Below, one piece after another: positions 1 through 9,493 of a stretch of DNA of 64,000 nt. A model generated the notes under the pieces. The model was not told the DNA's origin, made no database searches, and worked only from the letters and a program-made list of their open reading frames with translations. How positions within the stretch are numbered: position 1 is the stretch's first letter; every line of letters starts with the position of its first letter. Position numbers and translations under genes: made by a program. Source of the stretch: Rhizobium jaguaris (lineage in GTDB: Bacteria; Pseudomonadota; Alphaproteobacteria; Rhizobiales; Rhizobiaceae). Where the stretch lies: the NCBI RefSeq assembly GCF_003627755.1, contig NZ_CP032694.1, forward strand, positions 735,501 to 799,500, read 5' to 3'.

Positions 1-122
1 TGGGAGAGACTTGCACATTGTCGGGCGGGGCGTTACCGAATTCGGTTAGCGAATGGTAAAGAAGTGGTCGTTTTGCCGATAGAGTATGCGGGCGTATTGC
101 GAGTAAGAGTAAAGGACCTGAC

Positions 123-1355
123 GTGAGCGGACTAGAAACGGCTATCAGAAACGCCCTGGAGCGATCCGATCGCGCCAATCCGGAAATTCGGGCCCGCATC
201 TACCAGTCGGCGCGACAGGCGCTCGAATCGGGGCTTCGCAAGCAGGACATTACCGACACCGGCATCATTTCGGCTCAGCGCCAGCGCCTGGAGGCGACCA
301 TCCGGGCGATCGAGGGCGAGGAGCGCGCCCGCCCGCCGGAAACGCCGGTGACGCCCGAGGTGGAGGCGCCCCAAGTTCCTTCGGCGCCGCCGCAGCAAGC
401 ATCGCAGCCGGTGCAGCAGCGACAGGAGCAGGAGCCTGTCATGAGCGTGCGCGGCGAGACGCGCGACCGCCCCACTGCCGCTCAAGCCTCCGCTCCCGTC
501 GAATCCCCTGCGCCGGAAAGCGAGTTTGGCGACATGCGCGCCGGCCCGGCCGATCATCTCGGTGCCGACAGCGATCAGCGGCAGGCACCCGCGCCCACCG
601 CAACGCGGTCGATGAATTTCAAACCGGAACGCGCCGCGGTTCGCCGCAAGCCGCGCAAGTTCTTCTCGCGCCTGCTGGTCTTCTGCATCCTCCTCGCCTT
701 CCTCGGCGTCGGCGCCTGGTGGATCAAGACCTCGGGCGTGTTCATGACGGCGGCGCAGCGCGACACCAGCGTCCCCAATCCGCCGGCGCATGTTGATTCC
801 CAGGATTTCAAGGGCAACAACAGTGACGGCGACGCGTCCAATGACGATGACAACAGCGGCCCCGCCAATCCGGGGCTGGCGACGATCGATCCGCAGAACA
901 GTTTCTCGGCGGAGTGGATCGAGATTTTCAAGCCGACCGACTTGGCCAAAGTCGTAAGCGGCGCGCAGGCCAAGGCCGAGAACGTCTCGGAAAACGAAGG
1001 TCCGGCGGTGCGGCTGACCTCTCAGACCAACGCCCCGGACGGCAACGCGTCGGTCGAAGTGCCGGTCAGCGTGCTGCAGCAATTGGCTGGCAAATCGTCA
1101 GCCGTCGCGCTCACGCTGCAGTCTACCTCCGACACGCCGACGCAGATCACCGTGGAATGCGATTTCGGCTCGCTGGGCAGTTGCGGCCGTCATCGTTTCA
1201 ACGTTACTCGCCAGAAGAGCGACGCCCTGTTCGAGGTCCATTTCGACCGTTCGCTGGCGCCAAACGCGCCCGGCCATTTGATCATCAACAGCGATGTCGA
1301 CGGCAAGGCGCGAGGCATCAACATCTATGCCATCCGCGTCCTGCCCGGGCAATGA
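123..1355 (+). CDS. Single-pass membrane protein of unknown function
   Basis: Starts with GTG and encodes 410 residues. The N-terminal 60 residues look helical and charged. They are followed by a Pro/Gln/Ala-rich low-complexity stretch (about 70-170), a basic patch, one hydrophobic segment at about 182-200 (LLVFCILLAFLGVGAWW), and an Asp/Asn/Ser-rich linker at about 230-250. The final 160 residues could form a soluble, beta-rich periplasmic domain. The layout suggests an inner-membrane protein with a cytoplasmic N-terminus and periplasmic C-terminus. I do not recognise a named family. It is convergent with the ppk2 gene, with 35 bases between stop codons. Function is not assigned; a long reverse-strand frame across it is a shadow. 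Confidence 0.75.
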   Translation: MSGLETAIRNALERSDRANPEIRARIYQSARQALESGLRKQDITDTGIISAQRQRLEATIRAIEGEERARPPETPVTPEVEAPQVPSAPPQQASQPVQQRQEQEPVMSVRGETRDRPTAAQASAPVESPAPESEFGDMRAGPADHLGADSDQRQAPAPTATRSMNFKPERAAVRRKPRKFFSRLLVFCILLAFLGVGAWWIKTSGVFMTAAQRDTSVPNPPAHVDSQDFKGNNSDGDASNDDDNSGPANPGLATIDPQNSFSAEWIEIFKPTDLAKVVSGAQAKAENVSENEGPAVRLTSQTNAPDGNASVEVPVSVLQQLAGKSSAVALTLQSTSDTPTQITVECDFGSLGSCGRHRFNVTRQKSDALFEVHFDRSLAPNAPGHLIINSDVDGKARGINIYAIRVLPGQ

Positions 1356-1390
1356 GGCCGGGCCGCCCACCTCTCATTTGAAGCCACCTC

Positions 1391-2272
1391 TCATTTGAGG
1401 ACATGTGGTCCCCTGCCAAGGATCTTGTCGTCGATCTCGCCGATCGCCTTCTGGTCCTTGCGGTCATAGTCGAGCGTCAGCAGAATGTGACGGATGAGGT
1501 TGAGGCGCGCGCGGCGTTTGTCGTTGGCATGGAGCACAGTCCATGGCGCGTAGTCCGTATGCGTCTCCTTCAGCATGCGGTCGCGCTTCTCGCTGTAGTC
1601 TTTCCACTTGCTCAGCGCCGCGATGTCCATCGAGGAAAGCTTCCAGACGGCGCGCGGATCGTGGCGCCTGTCGTGAAAGCGCTTGAGCTGCATTTCCCGG
1701 CCAATATCGAGATAGAATTTGAAGAAGAAAATGCCGTCCTGGACGATGAGCTTTTCCAGATGCGGAGTCTGTTTCAGGAATTGCTCGTATTGCTCCGGCG
1801 TGCAGAAGCCCATGACCGGCTCGACACCGGCGCGGTTGTACCAGGAGCGGTCGAACAGCACGAATTCGCCCGCCGTCGGGAACTGGGCGACATAGCGCTG
1901 GAAATACCATTGCCCCGCTTCGCGATCGGTCGGCTTGGTCAATGCCACGGCGCGCGCAAGGCGTGGGTTCATATGTGCCGAGGTTGCAGCGATCGAACCG
2001 CCCTTGCCGGCGGCGTCCCGCCCCTCGAAGAGCGCAATCACCCGCTTGCCGGTCGCCTGCAGCCAGAACTGAACTTTGATGAGTTCGATCTGTAGCTTTT
2101 CCAGTTCCTCCAGATACTCTTCTTCTTTCAGCTTCTTCTTATAGGGATAGCCACCGGAGGCGAGCGCCTGGTCGTCGACCCAGTCCGGCAAGACGGGGTT
2201 ATCGACATCGAACATGCGGGTCTTGCCATCGATATGCAACTCCACCGCGCGGCTTTCCACGTCCTCTCCCAT
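1391..2272 (-). CDS. ppk2: Polyphosphate kinase 2
   Basis: 293 residues, the usual size of a single-domain PPK2, which moves phosphate between polyphosphate and nucleoside diphosphates. Visible motifs are the Walker A-like loop GRDAAGKGG at about 84-92, the Walker B/lid signature [15 protein letters not shown] at about 138-152, and conserved [15 protein letters not shown] and [11 protein letters not shown] stretches downstream. The family (P-loop kinase, cytoplasmic) is clear; nucleotide preference cannot be read from sequence alone. It is transcribed away from phoR and the Pst operon, sharing a 240-base upstream region with phoR. That placement suggests a link between phosphate status and polyphosphate turnover, but no convincing multi-repeat Pho box is visible between the two genes. 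Confidence 0.93.
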   Translation of the reverse strand: MGEDVESRAVELHIDGKTRMFDVDNPVLPDWVDDQALASGGYPYKKKLKEEEYLEELEKLQIELIKVQFWLQATGKRVIALFEGRDAAGKGGSIAATSAHMNPRLARAVALTKPTDREAGQWYFQRYVAQFPTAGEFVLFDRSWYNRAGVEPVMGFCTPEQYEQFLKQTPHLEKLIVQDGIFFFKFYLDIGREMQLKRFHDRRHDPRAVWKLSSMDIAALSKWKDYSEKRDRMLKETHTDYAPWTVLHANDKRRARLNLIRHILLTLDYDRKDQKAIGEIDDKILGRGPHVLK

Positions 2273-2512
2273 GTATTTTGTCCCTCTGCAATTTACGTCG
2301 TGCTAATGATATCCGCCGGGTGTGGCAAAAAAACTTTGAAGCAAGTTGAGATATTTATCCAGTACTTTCAAGCTCTTTGCCGGCCGTGTCTTTTGCCGGC
2401 TACATTTATTGTTGTAAGCCGCCGGCTTCTGTGGATAGAGCCGAAAACTTCTGTCATGAATCCCCGCTAAGACGCGGAGTCTTGGATTCCGCAATGGCAG
2501 GCGAAGGGACGG

Positions 2513-3775
2513 GTGCACGTGGAAGACGAATGGTCATTCCTCAGGAAGCTGGCTGCACGGCTGTGGCAGGAGACCGCCATCCTGATTCTGGCGACGCTGA
2601 TCGCCATTCTGGCGCTCGTCGAGGGCATCAACACCGGCGTCGTCTTCTGGATCTGGGTCGTCGTGATGATCGTGGCGCTGATCCGCCGGCCGCTGGTCGA
2701 AAAGGCAGCCCTGCCGCCGCCCGCCGATCCTGTGCCGGCCGATCCGGAGATCGTTCTTCGCACGGCCTTCTCGGGCCTGGCAGCGCTTGACGTGCCGGTA
2801 CTGATCATCGATCGCGAGGCGTCCGTCCTGATGCAGAATGCCGCCGCCGACAAGGCGTTCGGCGCTTTTCCGCCCGGTGCCCATATCTCCGCCAAGCTGC
2901 GCTCCCCCGGCGTGCTCGACATGGTGCGCGAGACGGTCACCACCAACACGCCGAACCAGATCGAACATTCCGAGCGCCTGCCGTCCGAGCGCGTCTATAT
3001 CGTCCGCATCGCCCCGATTGATCTGCCTGAATCAGACGTCGAGCCCGGGACCTTCTTCGTGCTCTCCTTCCGCGATATCTCCGAACTCCGCCATATCGAT
3101 CGTATGCGGTCCGACTTCGTTGCCAATGCCAGTCACGAGCTGCGCACGCCGCTCGCCTCGCTGCGCGGTTTCATCGAAACCATCCAGGGGCCGGCCAAGG
3201 CAGATCCGAAGGCTCAGCAGCGCTTTCTCGGCATCATGTTCGACCAGACGACGCGCATGAGCCGACTGGTCGACGATCTGCTGTCGCTGTCGCGGCTGGA
3301 GTTGAAGTCGCACATCGCGCCGGATCAGAAGGTCGATCTCGTGCCGTTGCTCGGGCACGTCCGCGATGCACTTCTTCCGCTCGCCGGCGATCTCGACGTG
3401 ACCATCAATCTGCATTTGCCTCCCGGAAAGGTGGAGGTGCTGGGTGATCGCGACGAACTGGTGCAGGTCTTCGAAAACCTCATCGAAAATGCTTGCAAAT
3501 ACGGTCAGGAAGGCAAGGTCGTCGAGGTTTCGCTCCTGAACGAGCCGGGTCAGGCAGTCGAGGTCATCGTCTCCGACAGGGGACCGGGTATTCCGGCGGA
3601 ACATGTGCCGCGCCTTACCGAGCGCTTTTATCGCGTCAATGTCGAGGACAGCCGCTCGAAAAAAGGCACCGGATTGGGGCTCGCTATCGTCAAGCACATT
3701 CTCACCCGCCACCGCGCAAGGCTGATCGTCAAGTCGGAAGTCGGAAAAGGAACGGACTTTACCGTGCGGTTCTGA
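2513..3775 (+). CDS. phoR: Phosphate regulon sensor histidine kinase PhoR
   Basis: 420 residues from a GTG start; a second in-frame GTG lies two codons later. The N-terminus holds two hydrophobic segments (about 20-36 and 41-57) joined by a very short loop, so the sensor is essentially membrane-embedded. A PAS-like region follows (about 85-190), then the dimerisation/phosphoacceptor motif SHELRTPLASLRG with His208. The catalytic domain shows N box ENLIENACKYG, G1 DRGPGIP and G2 GTGLGLAIV. PhoR phosphorylates PhoB and receives input from Pst/PhoU. It lies just upstream of pstS on the same strand, with 185 bases between them carrying the Pho box, so pstS has its own promoter. Confidence 0.95.
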   Translation: MHVEDEWSFLRKLAARLWQETAILILATLIAILALVEGINTGVVFWIWVVVMIVALIRRPLVEKAALPPPADPVPADPEIVLRTAFSGLAALDVPVLIIDREASVLMQNAAADKAFGAFPPGAHISAKLRSPGVLDMVRETVTTNTPNQIEHSERLPSERVYIVRIAPIDLPESDVEPGTFFVLSFRDISELRHIDRMRSDFVANASHELRTPLASLRGFIETIQGPAKADPKAQQRFLGIMFDQTTRMSRLVDDLLSLSRLELKSHIAPDQKVDLVPLLGHVRDALLPLAGDLDVTINLHLPPGKVEVLGDRDELVQVFENLIENACKYGQEGKVVEVSLLNEPGQAVEVIVSDRGPGIPAEHVPRLTERFYRVNVEDSRSKKGTGLGLAIVKHILTRHRARLIVKSEVGKGTDFTVRF

Positions 3776-3835
3776 ACGGCTCTGTGAATCGTCGATTTTG
3801 TGCGTGATTTAATTCATAGATTTCAATCAGTTGAA

Positions 3836-3864
3836 CTGTCATAATTGTTTCACTCGCCTGACAT
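3836..3864 (+). promoter_or_regulatory. Pho box (PhoB binding site) upstream of pstS
   Basis: Three 7-base repeats at strict 11-base spacing: CTGTCAT (3836-3842), GTTTCAC (3847-3853) and CTGACAT (3858-3864), separated by AATT and TCGC. Spacing and sequence match the known PhoB direct-repeat unit (CTGTCAT-type). The site ends 96 bases before the pstS start codon. PhoB-phosphate bound here would drive pstSCAB-phoU-phoB under phosphate limitation. A sigma-70 -35 element is not obvious, as expected for a PhoB-activated promoter. Confidence 0.85.
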
Positions 3865-3960
3865 AAAAGGGCGGTGCTTTGACCGCTAAAAAAGAGTTGT
3901 TGAAAGGCGGACGCTCCGTTCGCCGCCACGCTCTTCAAAGCCCGTCAGGGAGGGTTCACC

Positions 3961-4995
3961 ATGAACACGTTGAAACTGTCTATCATTGCGTTGGTCGCGT
4001 CCGCCGCTTTTTCTGGCGTCGCCGTGGCCCGCGATCAGATTCAGATTTCCGGTTCTTCCACCGTATTCCCCTATGCCAAGATCGTTGCCGAGACTTTCGG
4101 TGAAACCTTCACAAGCTTCAAAACGCCGGTCGTCGAATCCGGCGGTTCCGGTGCCGGCCTGAAGGAATTCTGCAAGGGCGTCGGCCCCGATTCCATCGAT
4201 ATCGCGAATTCTTCGCGCCCGATCAAGGATAGTGAAGTCGCAGCCTGCAAGGCAGCCGGCGTCGCCGATATCCAGCAGATCAAGATCGGTTACGACGGCA
4301 TCGTCTTTGCCTTCGACAAGAGCAATCTCGACATCAAATTCGTGCCCGCCGATCTCTATAAGGCGCTCGCAGCCGAAGTCGTGGTGAATGGCAAGCTGGT
4401 TGCCAACCCTTATAAGAAATGGTCCGAGATCAATCCGGCCCTGCCGAACTTCGAGATCGCAGCCTACATTCCGGGCGAGAAGCATGGCACGCGCGAGGTC
4501 TTCGAAGAGAAGGTGCTCGCCGCGGGCTGCAAGGATTCCGGCGCGCTCGACGTCATCAAGGCGACCGTTTCCGATCCCGATCAGCAGACCGCGAAGTGCA
4601 TTGCAGTGCGCAAGGACGGTGCGGCGGTCGATATCGACGGCGACTATCCCGAGACACTGGCCCGCATAGATGCCAACAAGCATGGTATCGGCGTTTTCGG
4701 CCTCTACTTCTATCAGAACAATGCCGACAAGCTGAAGGTGGCGACCGTAAGCGGCATCGTGCCGTCGGGCCAGACCATCGCCGATGGCACCTATCCGGTG
4801 TCGCGGCCGCTGTTCTTCTACGTCAAGAAGGCGCATCTCGGCGTCATTCCGGGACTGAAGGAATATATCGACTTCTTCACGAGCGATCAGATGATCGGAC
4901 CGGACAGCCCTCTGGCAGAATATGGCCTGGTGCCGGCGCCGGATGCCGAACGCGACCAGATCCGCAAGGAATTCGCGGACGGGAAGATCATGTGA
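3961..4995 (+). CDS. pstS: Periplasmic phosphate-binding protein PstS
   Basis: 344 residues with a signal peptide (about 1-23, cleavage after SGVAVA). The mature chain starts with the phosphate-loop motif ISGSSTVFPYAK and continues with ESGGSGAGLKEFC, both typical ligand-contacting segments of rhizobial PstS. It captures inorganic phosphate in the periplasm and delivers it to PstCA. An AGGGAGG-like ribosome site precedes the ATG. First gene of the pst operon, directly under the Pho box. A GC-rich hairpin follows the stop, which would help keep pstS message abundant relative to the membrane genes. Confidence 0.96.
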   Translation: MNTLKLSIIALVASAAFSGVAVARDQIQISGSSTVFPYAKIVAETFGETFTSFKTPVVESGGSGAGLKEFCKGVGPDSIDIANSSRPIKDSEVAACKAAGVADIQQIKIGYDGIVFAFDKSNLDIKFVPADLYKALAAEVVVNGKLVANPYKKWSEINPALPNFEIAAYIPGEKHGTREVFEEKVLAAGCKDSGALDVIKATVSDPDQQTAKCIAVRKDGAAVDIDGDYPETLARIDANKHGIGVFGLYFYQNNADKLKVATVSGIVPSGQTIADGTYPVSRPLFFYVKKAHLGVIPGLKEYIDFFTSDQMIGPDSPLAEYGLVPAPDAERDQIRKEFADGKIM

Positions 4996-5010
4996 GTGCA
5001 TAAGGACTAC

Positions 5011-5036
5011 CGCCGGCGGGGTTGCCCGCGCCGGCG
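5011..5036 (+). other. GC-rich hairpin in the pstS-pstC gap
   Basis: Arms CGCCGGC (5011-5017) and GCCGGCG (5030-5036), with an inner GGG/CCC pairing. It lies 15 bases after the pstS stop and 18 before the pstC start. There is no U-tract, so it is more likely an mRNA-stabilising or partial attenuation structure than a full terminator. Such structures fit the need for more PstS than transporter subunits. Confidence 0.55.
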
Positions 5037-5053
5037 TTTGCCGGGGAATGGGA

Positions 5054-6535
5054 ATGAGTTTGTCGTTGCTGCTGTTGTGCCTGTCGATCATCGGCGCCTC
5101 CGCCTTCGTGCTGGGGCGGACGAGAGCGGCTGCGCTTTCCGGCGGCAGGTCCTCGGCCATGCACTCGCGGCTTGGCTACCACGGCGCCTATGCCGCCATC
5201 TGGGCTGTGTTGCCGGCGCTGGCGCTGATCTGCGTCTGGCTGGCGATCAGCCCGGAGGTGATCGACGGTTTCGTGATCAAATCCTTTCCGGAGGAGGTGA
5301 AATCCCTGCCGCAAGCCGAGCTCAACCTCAGCTACGGCATGGTGCGCAGCATCGCCCACGGCATGCGCCTGCTTGATGACCAGGAACTTGCCACCGTGGC
5401 CAGCGGCTCGGCCGATCTTCAATTGCTCCTGGCGCAGAAGGGTGTCCCGCTCGCGGTCCGGCCAACCGGCTATATGATCGAGGCCGCCAACAAATACAAC
5501 AACATGCGATATGTGAGCCGCGTCGTCATGTCGGTGGCGGCCATCATTCTTTCGGTGCTCTCAGCCATTCATGGACTGCGGGCCATCGCGCTGCGCTTTC
5601 GTGCCCGCAACCGAGTGGAGCAGGTCATTCTCGGCGGCCTGATCGTCGCTTCCTCCATCGCCGTGCTGACGACGGTCGGCATTGTCGCTTCGATGCTGTC
5701 GGAGGCGGCTCGCTTCTTCAACATGGTTCCAGCCGCCGAATTCTTCTTCGGCACCGTTTGGGATCCGCGTTTTGCCGGCGCCGGTTCGCAAACGTCGGGC
5801 ACGTTCGGGCTCATCCCGTTACTGGCCGGCACGCTCTATATCGGCCTCGTCGCCATGTTGGTAGCAGTCCCGGTGGGGCTGTTTGCCGCCATCTACATGG
5901 CCGAATATGCCTCGGCGCGCGTGCGTTCCGTCGCTAAACCGATGCTCGAAGTGCTGGCCGGCATTCCGACCATCGTCTACGGCTTTTTTGCCCTGGTGAC
6001 GGTCGGCCCGTTCCTGCGCGATATTTCCGCCGATATCAACGGCCTGCTCACGGGCAATTATGCGAGCTTCATCGAGGCGCAGAGCGTCCTGACCGCCGGC
6101 TTCGTCATGGGCGTCATGCTCATTCCCTATGTCTCGTCGCTCTCGGACGACATTATCATGGCCGTGCCGCGTTCGCTGCGCGACGGTTCGCTTGGCCTCG
6201 GTGCCACGCGGTCGGAAACGGTCAAGCGCGTCCTTCTGCCGGCTGCATTGCCGGGCATCGTCGGTGCGCTGCTGATGACGGCGTCGCGGGCGGTCGGCGA
6301 GACGATGATCGTCGTACTAGCGGCCGGCGTTGCTGCCCGCATGCAGCTCGATCCTTTCGAGCCGATGACGACGGTCACCGTAAAGATCGTCAACCAGTTG
6401 ACCGGCGACCTCGAATTTACCTCGCCGCAGACACTGGTGGCCTTCGCGCTCGGCATCACGCTCTTCGGCCTGACCCTTTGCCTGAACGTTTATGCGCTCT
6501 ACATCGTCCGCCGATATAGGGAGCAATACGAATGA
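5054..6535 (+). CDS. pstC: Phosphate ABC transporter permease PstC
   Basis: 493 residues if begun at the ATG at 5054, which has GGGG eight bases upstream. An in-frame ATG at 5048 is too close to that site, and the open frame extends back into pstS without meaning. The first 250 residues form a long extension with hydrophobic segments near the N-terminus, about residues 43-62 and 150-170, and a periplasmic stretch between. The classic permease domain follows, with the EAA-type loop GLGATRSETVKRVLLPAAL. The long form is normal for rhizobia; enterobacterial PstC is nearer 320 residues. Its stop overlaps the pstA start in an ATGA junction. Confidence 0.94.
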   Translation: MSLSLLLLCLSIIGASAFVLGRTRAAALSGGRSSAMHSRLGYHGAYAAIWAVLPALALICVWLAISPEVIDGFVIKSFPEEVKSLPQAELNLSYGMVRSIAHGMRLLDDQELATVASGSADLQLLLAQKGVPLAVRPTGYMIEAANKYNNMRYVSRVVMSVAAIILSVLSAIHGLRAIALRFRARNRVEQVILGGLIVASSIAVLTTVGIVASMLSEAARFFNMVPAAEFFFGTVWDPRFAGAGSQTSGTFGLIPLLAGTLYIGLVAMLVAVPVGLFAAIYMAEYASARVRSVAKPMLEVLAGIPTIVYGFFALVTVGPFLRDISADINGLLTGNYASFIEAQSVLTAGFVMGVMLIPYVSSLSDDIIMAVPRSLRDGSLGLGATRSETVKRVLLPAALPGIVGALLMTASRAVGETMIVVLAAGVAARMQLDPFEPMTTVTVKIVNQLTGDLEFTSPQTLVAFALGITLFGLTLCLNVYALYIVRRYREQYE

Positions 6536-7866
6536 GCGATGTCGTAACTTCCGCCCCATCGCCGATTCCGCGTGGGATGACGCCCGGCGCGCCGCTGCGG
6601 CGTGATATCGGCATCAAGCGTCGCTACGCCGCTGAACGCCGATTCCGCGCCTATGGTCTTGCCGCCGTTACCTTCGGCCTTGTCTTCCTCATCATCCTGG
6701 TCTCCACAGTGGTACGCCACGGCTACACGGCCTTCGTGCAGACCTCGATCATCTTGCCGATAGAGTTCACCGAGAAGGTGATCGATCCCGCCGGCAAGCG
6801 CGGCGGCGATCCGAAGGTGCTGATATCAGCCAATTATCCGGTTCTCATCCGTGACGCTCTGGTGAAGGCTCTGGGCATCGATCCTTCCAACCGGGTGCTC
6901 GTCCGCGAAGCGACGGAAATGGTATCGGACGGCGCACGGATTGCATTGCGCGACAAGGTCCTGGCCGATCCCTCGATCATCGGGAAGACGGTAGAGGTCA
7001 CTTTCCTCGCCAGCGCCAATATCGACTCCGCCAACAAGGGACAGATCGACCTGACGGCGGCCGAAAAGGACCGCAAGGTCTCCGACCAGCAGCTCGCATG
7101 GATGAGGCAACTCGCCGCCGGCGGTGCGTTGTACAAGGCATTCAACACCGGCCTGTTCTTGTCCGGCAATTCGAGCCGCCCGGAGGCTGCGGGCCTCGGT
7201 GTCGCGCTGATCGGTTCCCTCTATCTGATGCTCACCGTGCTGGTCTTGGCATTGCCGGTTGGCGTTGCCGCCTCGATCTACCTGGAGGAATTCGCGCCGA
7301 AGAACCGGCTGACCGATCTGATCGAGGTCAATATCAACAATCTCGCGGCGGTGCCGTCGATCGTCTACGGCCTGCTCGGCCTTTCGGTCTTCATTAATTT
7401 CATGGGCCTGCCCCGTTCTGCCTCGCTGGTCGGCGGGCTGGTGCTCAGCCTGATGACGCTGCCGATGATCATTATCGCCACGCGCTCGGCGCTGAGGGCC
7501 GTGCCGCCGTCGATCCGCAGCGCGGCCCTCGGCCTTGGTGCTTCGCGCATGCAGGTGGTGTTCCACCATGTCCTGCCGCTCGCCATGCCCGGCATTCTGA
7601 CGGGCACGATCCTCGGGCTGGCGCATGCGCTTGGCGAAACCGCGCCGTTGCTCTTGATCGGCATGGTCGCCTTCGTCGCCAATTATCCGGCAGGGCCGCT
7701 CGATCCCTCGACGGCGCTGCCGGTGCAGATCTACATGTGGGCGAGCGAAGCCGAGCGCGCCTTTGTCGAAAGAACCTCCGGGGCCATTATCGTCCTGCTC
7801 TTCTTCCTCGTTGCGATGAATATCGGGGCTATCCTGCTGCGCCGTCGTTTTGAGCGGCGCTGGTGA
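6532..7866 (+). CDS. pstA: Phosphate ABC transporter permease PstA
   Basis: 444 residues, partner of PstC in the inner-membrane channel. One membrane segment lies near residues 44-62. A soluble insertion of about 150 residues follows (DUF3333-like in long PstA proteins), then the permease domain with five hydrophobic segments and the EAA loop [21 protein letters not shown], which contacts PstB. Translationally coupled to pstC (ATGA overlap) and almost abutting pstB. Like PstC it is much longer than the enterobacterial protein; the extended N-terminal halves of both subunits are probably co-inherited. Confidence 0.95.
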   Translation: MSDVVTSAPSPIPRGMTPGAPLRRDIGIKRRYAAERRFRAYGLAAVTFGLVFLIILVSTVVRHGYTAFVQTSIILPIEFTEKVIDPAGKRGGDPKVLISANYPVLIRDALVKALGIDPSNRVLVREATEMVSDGARIALRDKVLADPSIIGKTVEVTFLASANIDSANKGQIDLTAAEKDRKVSDQQLAWMRQLAAGGALYKAFNTGLFLSGNSSRPEAAGLGVALIGSLYLMLTVLVLALPVGVAASIYLEEFAPKNRLTDLIEVNINNLAAVPSIVYGLLGLSVFINFMGLPRSASLVGGLVLSLMTLPMIIIATRSALRAVPPSIRSAALGLGASRMQVVFHHVLPLAMPGILTGTILGLAHALGETAPLLLIGMVAFVANYPAGPLDPSTALPVQIYMWASEAERAFVERTSGAIIVLLFFLVAMNIGAILLRRRFERRW

Positions 7867-7880
7867 CAGGAGGCGATGGA

Positions 7881-8696
7881 ATGAACATGATGACGGAAGC
7901 CGTGAGCGAAAAAGTACTGGCTAAGAAGATGATGACGATCCCCTATAAGATGATCGGCCAGGACGTCTCGGTCTATTATGGCGACAAGCGCGCCCTGTTC
8001 GACGTGAACCTGAACATCCGCGTCAATACGGTCACGGCGCTGATCGGTCCTTCCGGCTGCGGCAAATCCACCTTCCTGCGTTGCCTCAATCGCATGAACG
8101 ATACGATCGACACCTGCCGCATCACCGGCAAGATCACGCTCGATGATCAGGATGTCTATGACAGCGCCATCGATGTTGTAGAGCTGCGCGCCCGTGTCGG
8201 CATGGTGTTCCAAAAGCCAAATCCGTTCCCGAAGTCGATCTACGAGAATGTAGCCTATGGGCCCCGTATCCACGGGCTTCACCGTTCCAAAGCCGATCTG
8301 GATCACATCGTCGAAACCAGCCTGCAGAAGGCTGGCCTTTGGGGAGAAGTGAAGGATCGGCTGTATGATGCCGGCACCAGCCTGTCCGGCGGCCAGCAGC
8401 AGCGTCTCTGCATTGCCCGCGCCGTCGCCGTCAGTCCGGAGGTCATCCTCATGGATGAGCCGTGCTCGGCACTCGATCCGATCGCCACCGCCAAAGTCGA
8501 GGAACTCATACATGAGCTGCGGGAAAACTTCACGATCGTCATCGTGACGCATTCCATGCAGCAAGCAGCCCGCGTTTCACAACGCACCGCGATGTTTCAC
8601 CTCGGCCATCTGGTCGAGGAGAACGACACCGATAAGATGTTCACCAATCCCGATGATTTCCGCACGCAGGATTACATCATGGGCCGCTTTGGCTGA
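7881..8696 (+). CDS. pstB: Phosphate ABC transporter ATPase PstB
   Basis: 271 residues from the ATG at 7881, which has a strong AGGAGG site at 7868-7873. A GTG at 7863 is in frame but lies inside the pstA stop region and lacks a site. Walker [10 protein letters not shown] (about 56-64), Q-loop [17 protein letters not shown], signature [14 protein letters not shown], Walker [14 protein letters not shown] and H-loop VTHSM are all present, so it should be an active ATPase. It powers phosphate import through PstCA and takes part in signalling to PhoR through PhoU. Confidence 0.96.
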   Translation: MNMMTEAVSEKVLAKKMMTIPYKMIGQDVSVYYGDKRALFDVNLNIRVNTVTALIGPSGCGKSTFLRCLNRMNDTIDTCRITGKITLDDQDVYDSAIDVVELRARVGMVFQKPNPFPKSIYENVAYGPRIHGLHRSKADLDHIVETSLQKAGLWGEVKDRLYDAGTSLSGGQQQRLCIARAVAVSPEVILMDEPCSALDPIATAKVEELIHELRENFTIVIVTHSMQQAARVSQRTAMFHLGHLVEENDTDKMFTNPDDFRTQDYIMGRFG

Positions 8697-8747
8697 TGAT
8701 GCTCCCCGCGCGGTTCCCTTCACATCGTTCACCTTGAGGATAGCAAA

Positions 8748-9461
8748 ATGGTCTCTACACACATTCTCTCTGCCTATGACGAAGACCTAAAATTCCTGAC
8801 ACGCCGCATTTCCGAAATGGGCGGCCTGGCGGAGCAGATGGTCAGCGACAGCGTCCGCGCACTGGTAAACGGCGATGCCAGCCTTGCGCAGAAGGTCATC
8901 TCCGATGACGTCATTCTGGACCACGCCGAGCGTGAGGTCGGCGACAAGGCGATCGTCACCATCGCTCGCCGCCAGCCGATGGCTGCCGACCTGCGTGAAA
9001 TCATGGGTTCCATCCGCATCGCCTCCGACCTGGAGCGCGTCGGCGATCTCGGCAAGAACACCGCCAAGCGCGTCATCGCCGTGCAGGGCACCGGCGTTCC
9101 GCGTCGTCTCGCCCGCGGCATCGAACATCTCTCCGAACTGGCGCTCGTCCAGCTCAAGGAAGTACTCGATGTCTATACGACCCGTTCGCCTGACAAGGCC
9201 GTATCGATCCGCGAACGCGACGAGGAAATCGACGCCATGTACACCTCGCTCTTCCGCGAGATGCTGACCTACATGATGGAAGATCCGCGCAACATCACCA
9301 CCTGCACGCATCTTCTCTTCTGCGCCAAGAACATCGAGCGCATCGGCGACCATGCCACCAACATCGCCGAGACGATCTATTACATGGCGACCGGTGCTCA
9401 GCCCGAAGGCGAGCGCCCGAAAGACGATACTGCCAATACCGTCGGTGCAGTGACGGAATAA
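8748..9461 (+). CDS. phoU: Phosphate signalling regulator PhoU
   Basis: 237 residues made of two three-helix PhoU repeats. Metal-binding-type motifs are visible as DLERVGDLGKNTAKR in the first repeat and NIERIGDHATNIAE in the second. PhoU links Pst transport activity to PhoR and damps the pho response when phosphate is plentiful. It lies 51 bases after pstB and 32 bases before phoB on the same strand, so the three are probably co-transcribed from the pstS promoter. The Asp/Glu-rich C-terminal tail is typical of rhizobial forms. Confidence 0.95.
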   Translation: MVSTHILSAYDEDLKFLTRRISEMGGLAEQMVSDSVRALVNGDASLAQKVISDDVILDHAEREVGDKAIVTIARRQPMAADLREIMGSIRIASDLERVGDLGKNTAKRVIAVQGTGVPRRLARGIEHLSELALVQLKEVLDVYTTRSPDKAVSIRERDEEIDAMYTSLFREMLTYMMEDPRNITTCTHLLFCAKNIERIGDHATNIAETIYYMATGAQPEGERPKDDTANTVGAVTE

Positions 9462-9493
9462 CGTAGAAGCCAAGAGAGGGAGACCAGAGGCGC

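Noticed and set aside
132..1082. Long reverse-strand open frame opposite the first gene
   Set aside because: Arg/Gly-rich mirror frame typical of antisense to GC-rich genes; no family features.
2451..2457. Single CTGTCAT upstream of phoR as a Pho box
   Set aside because: Only one repeat unit; no second unit at 11-base spacing on either side.
4922..5053. Extended N-terminus of PstC beginning inside pstS
   Set aside because: The added residues overlap pstS, look non-coding in composition and lack a ribosome site; ATG at 5054 fits better.
3886..5160. 424-codon reverse frame opposite pstS
   Set aside because: It is the shadow of a certain gene in GC-rich DNA; composition is not protein-like.
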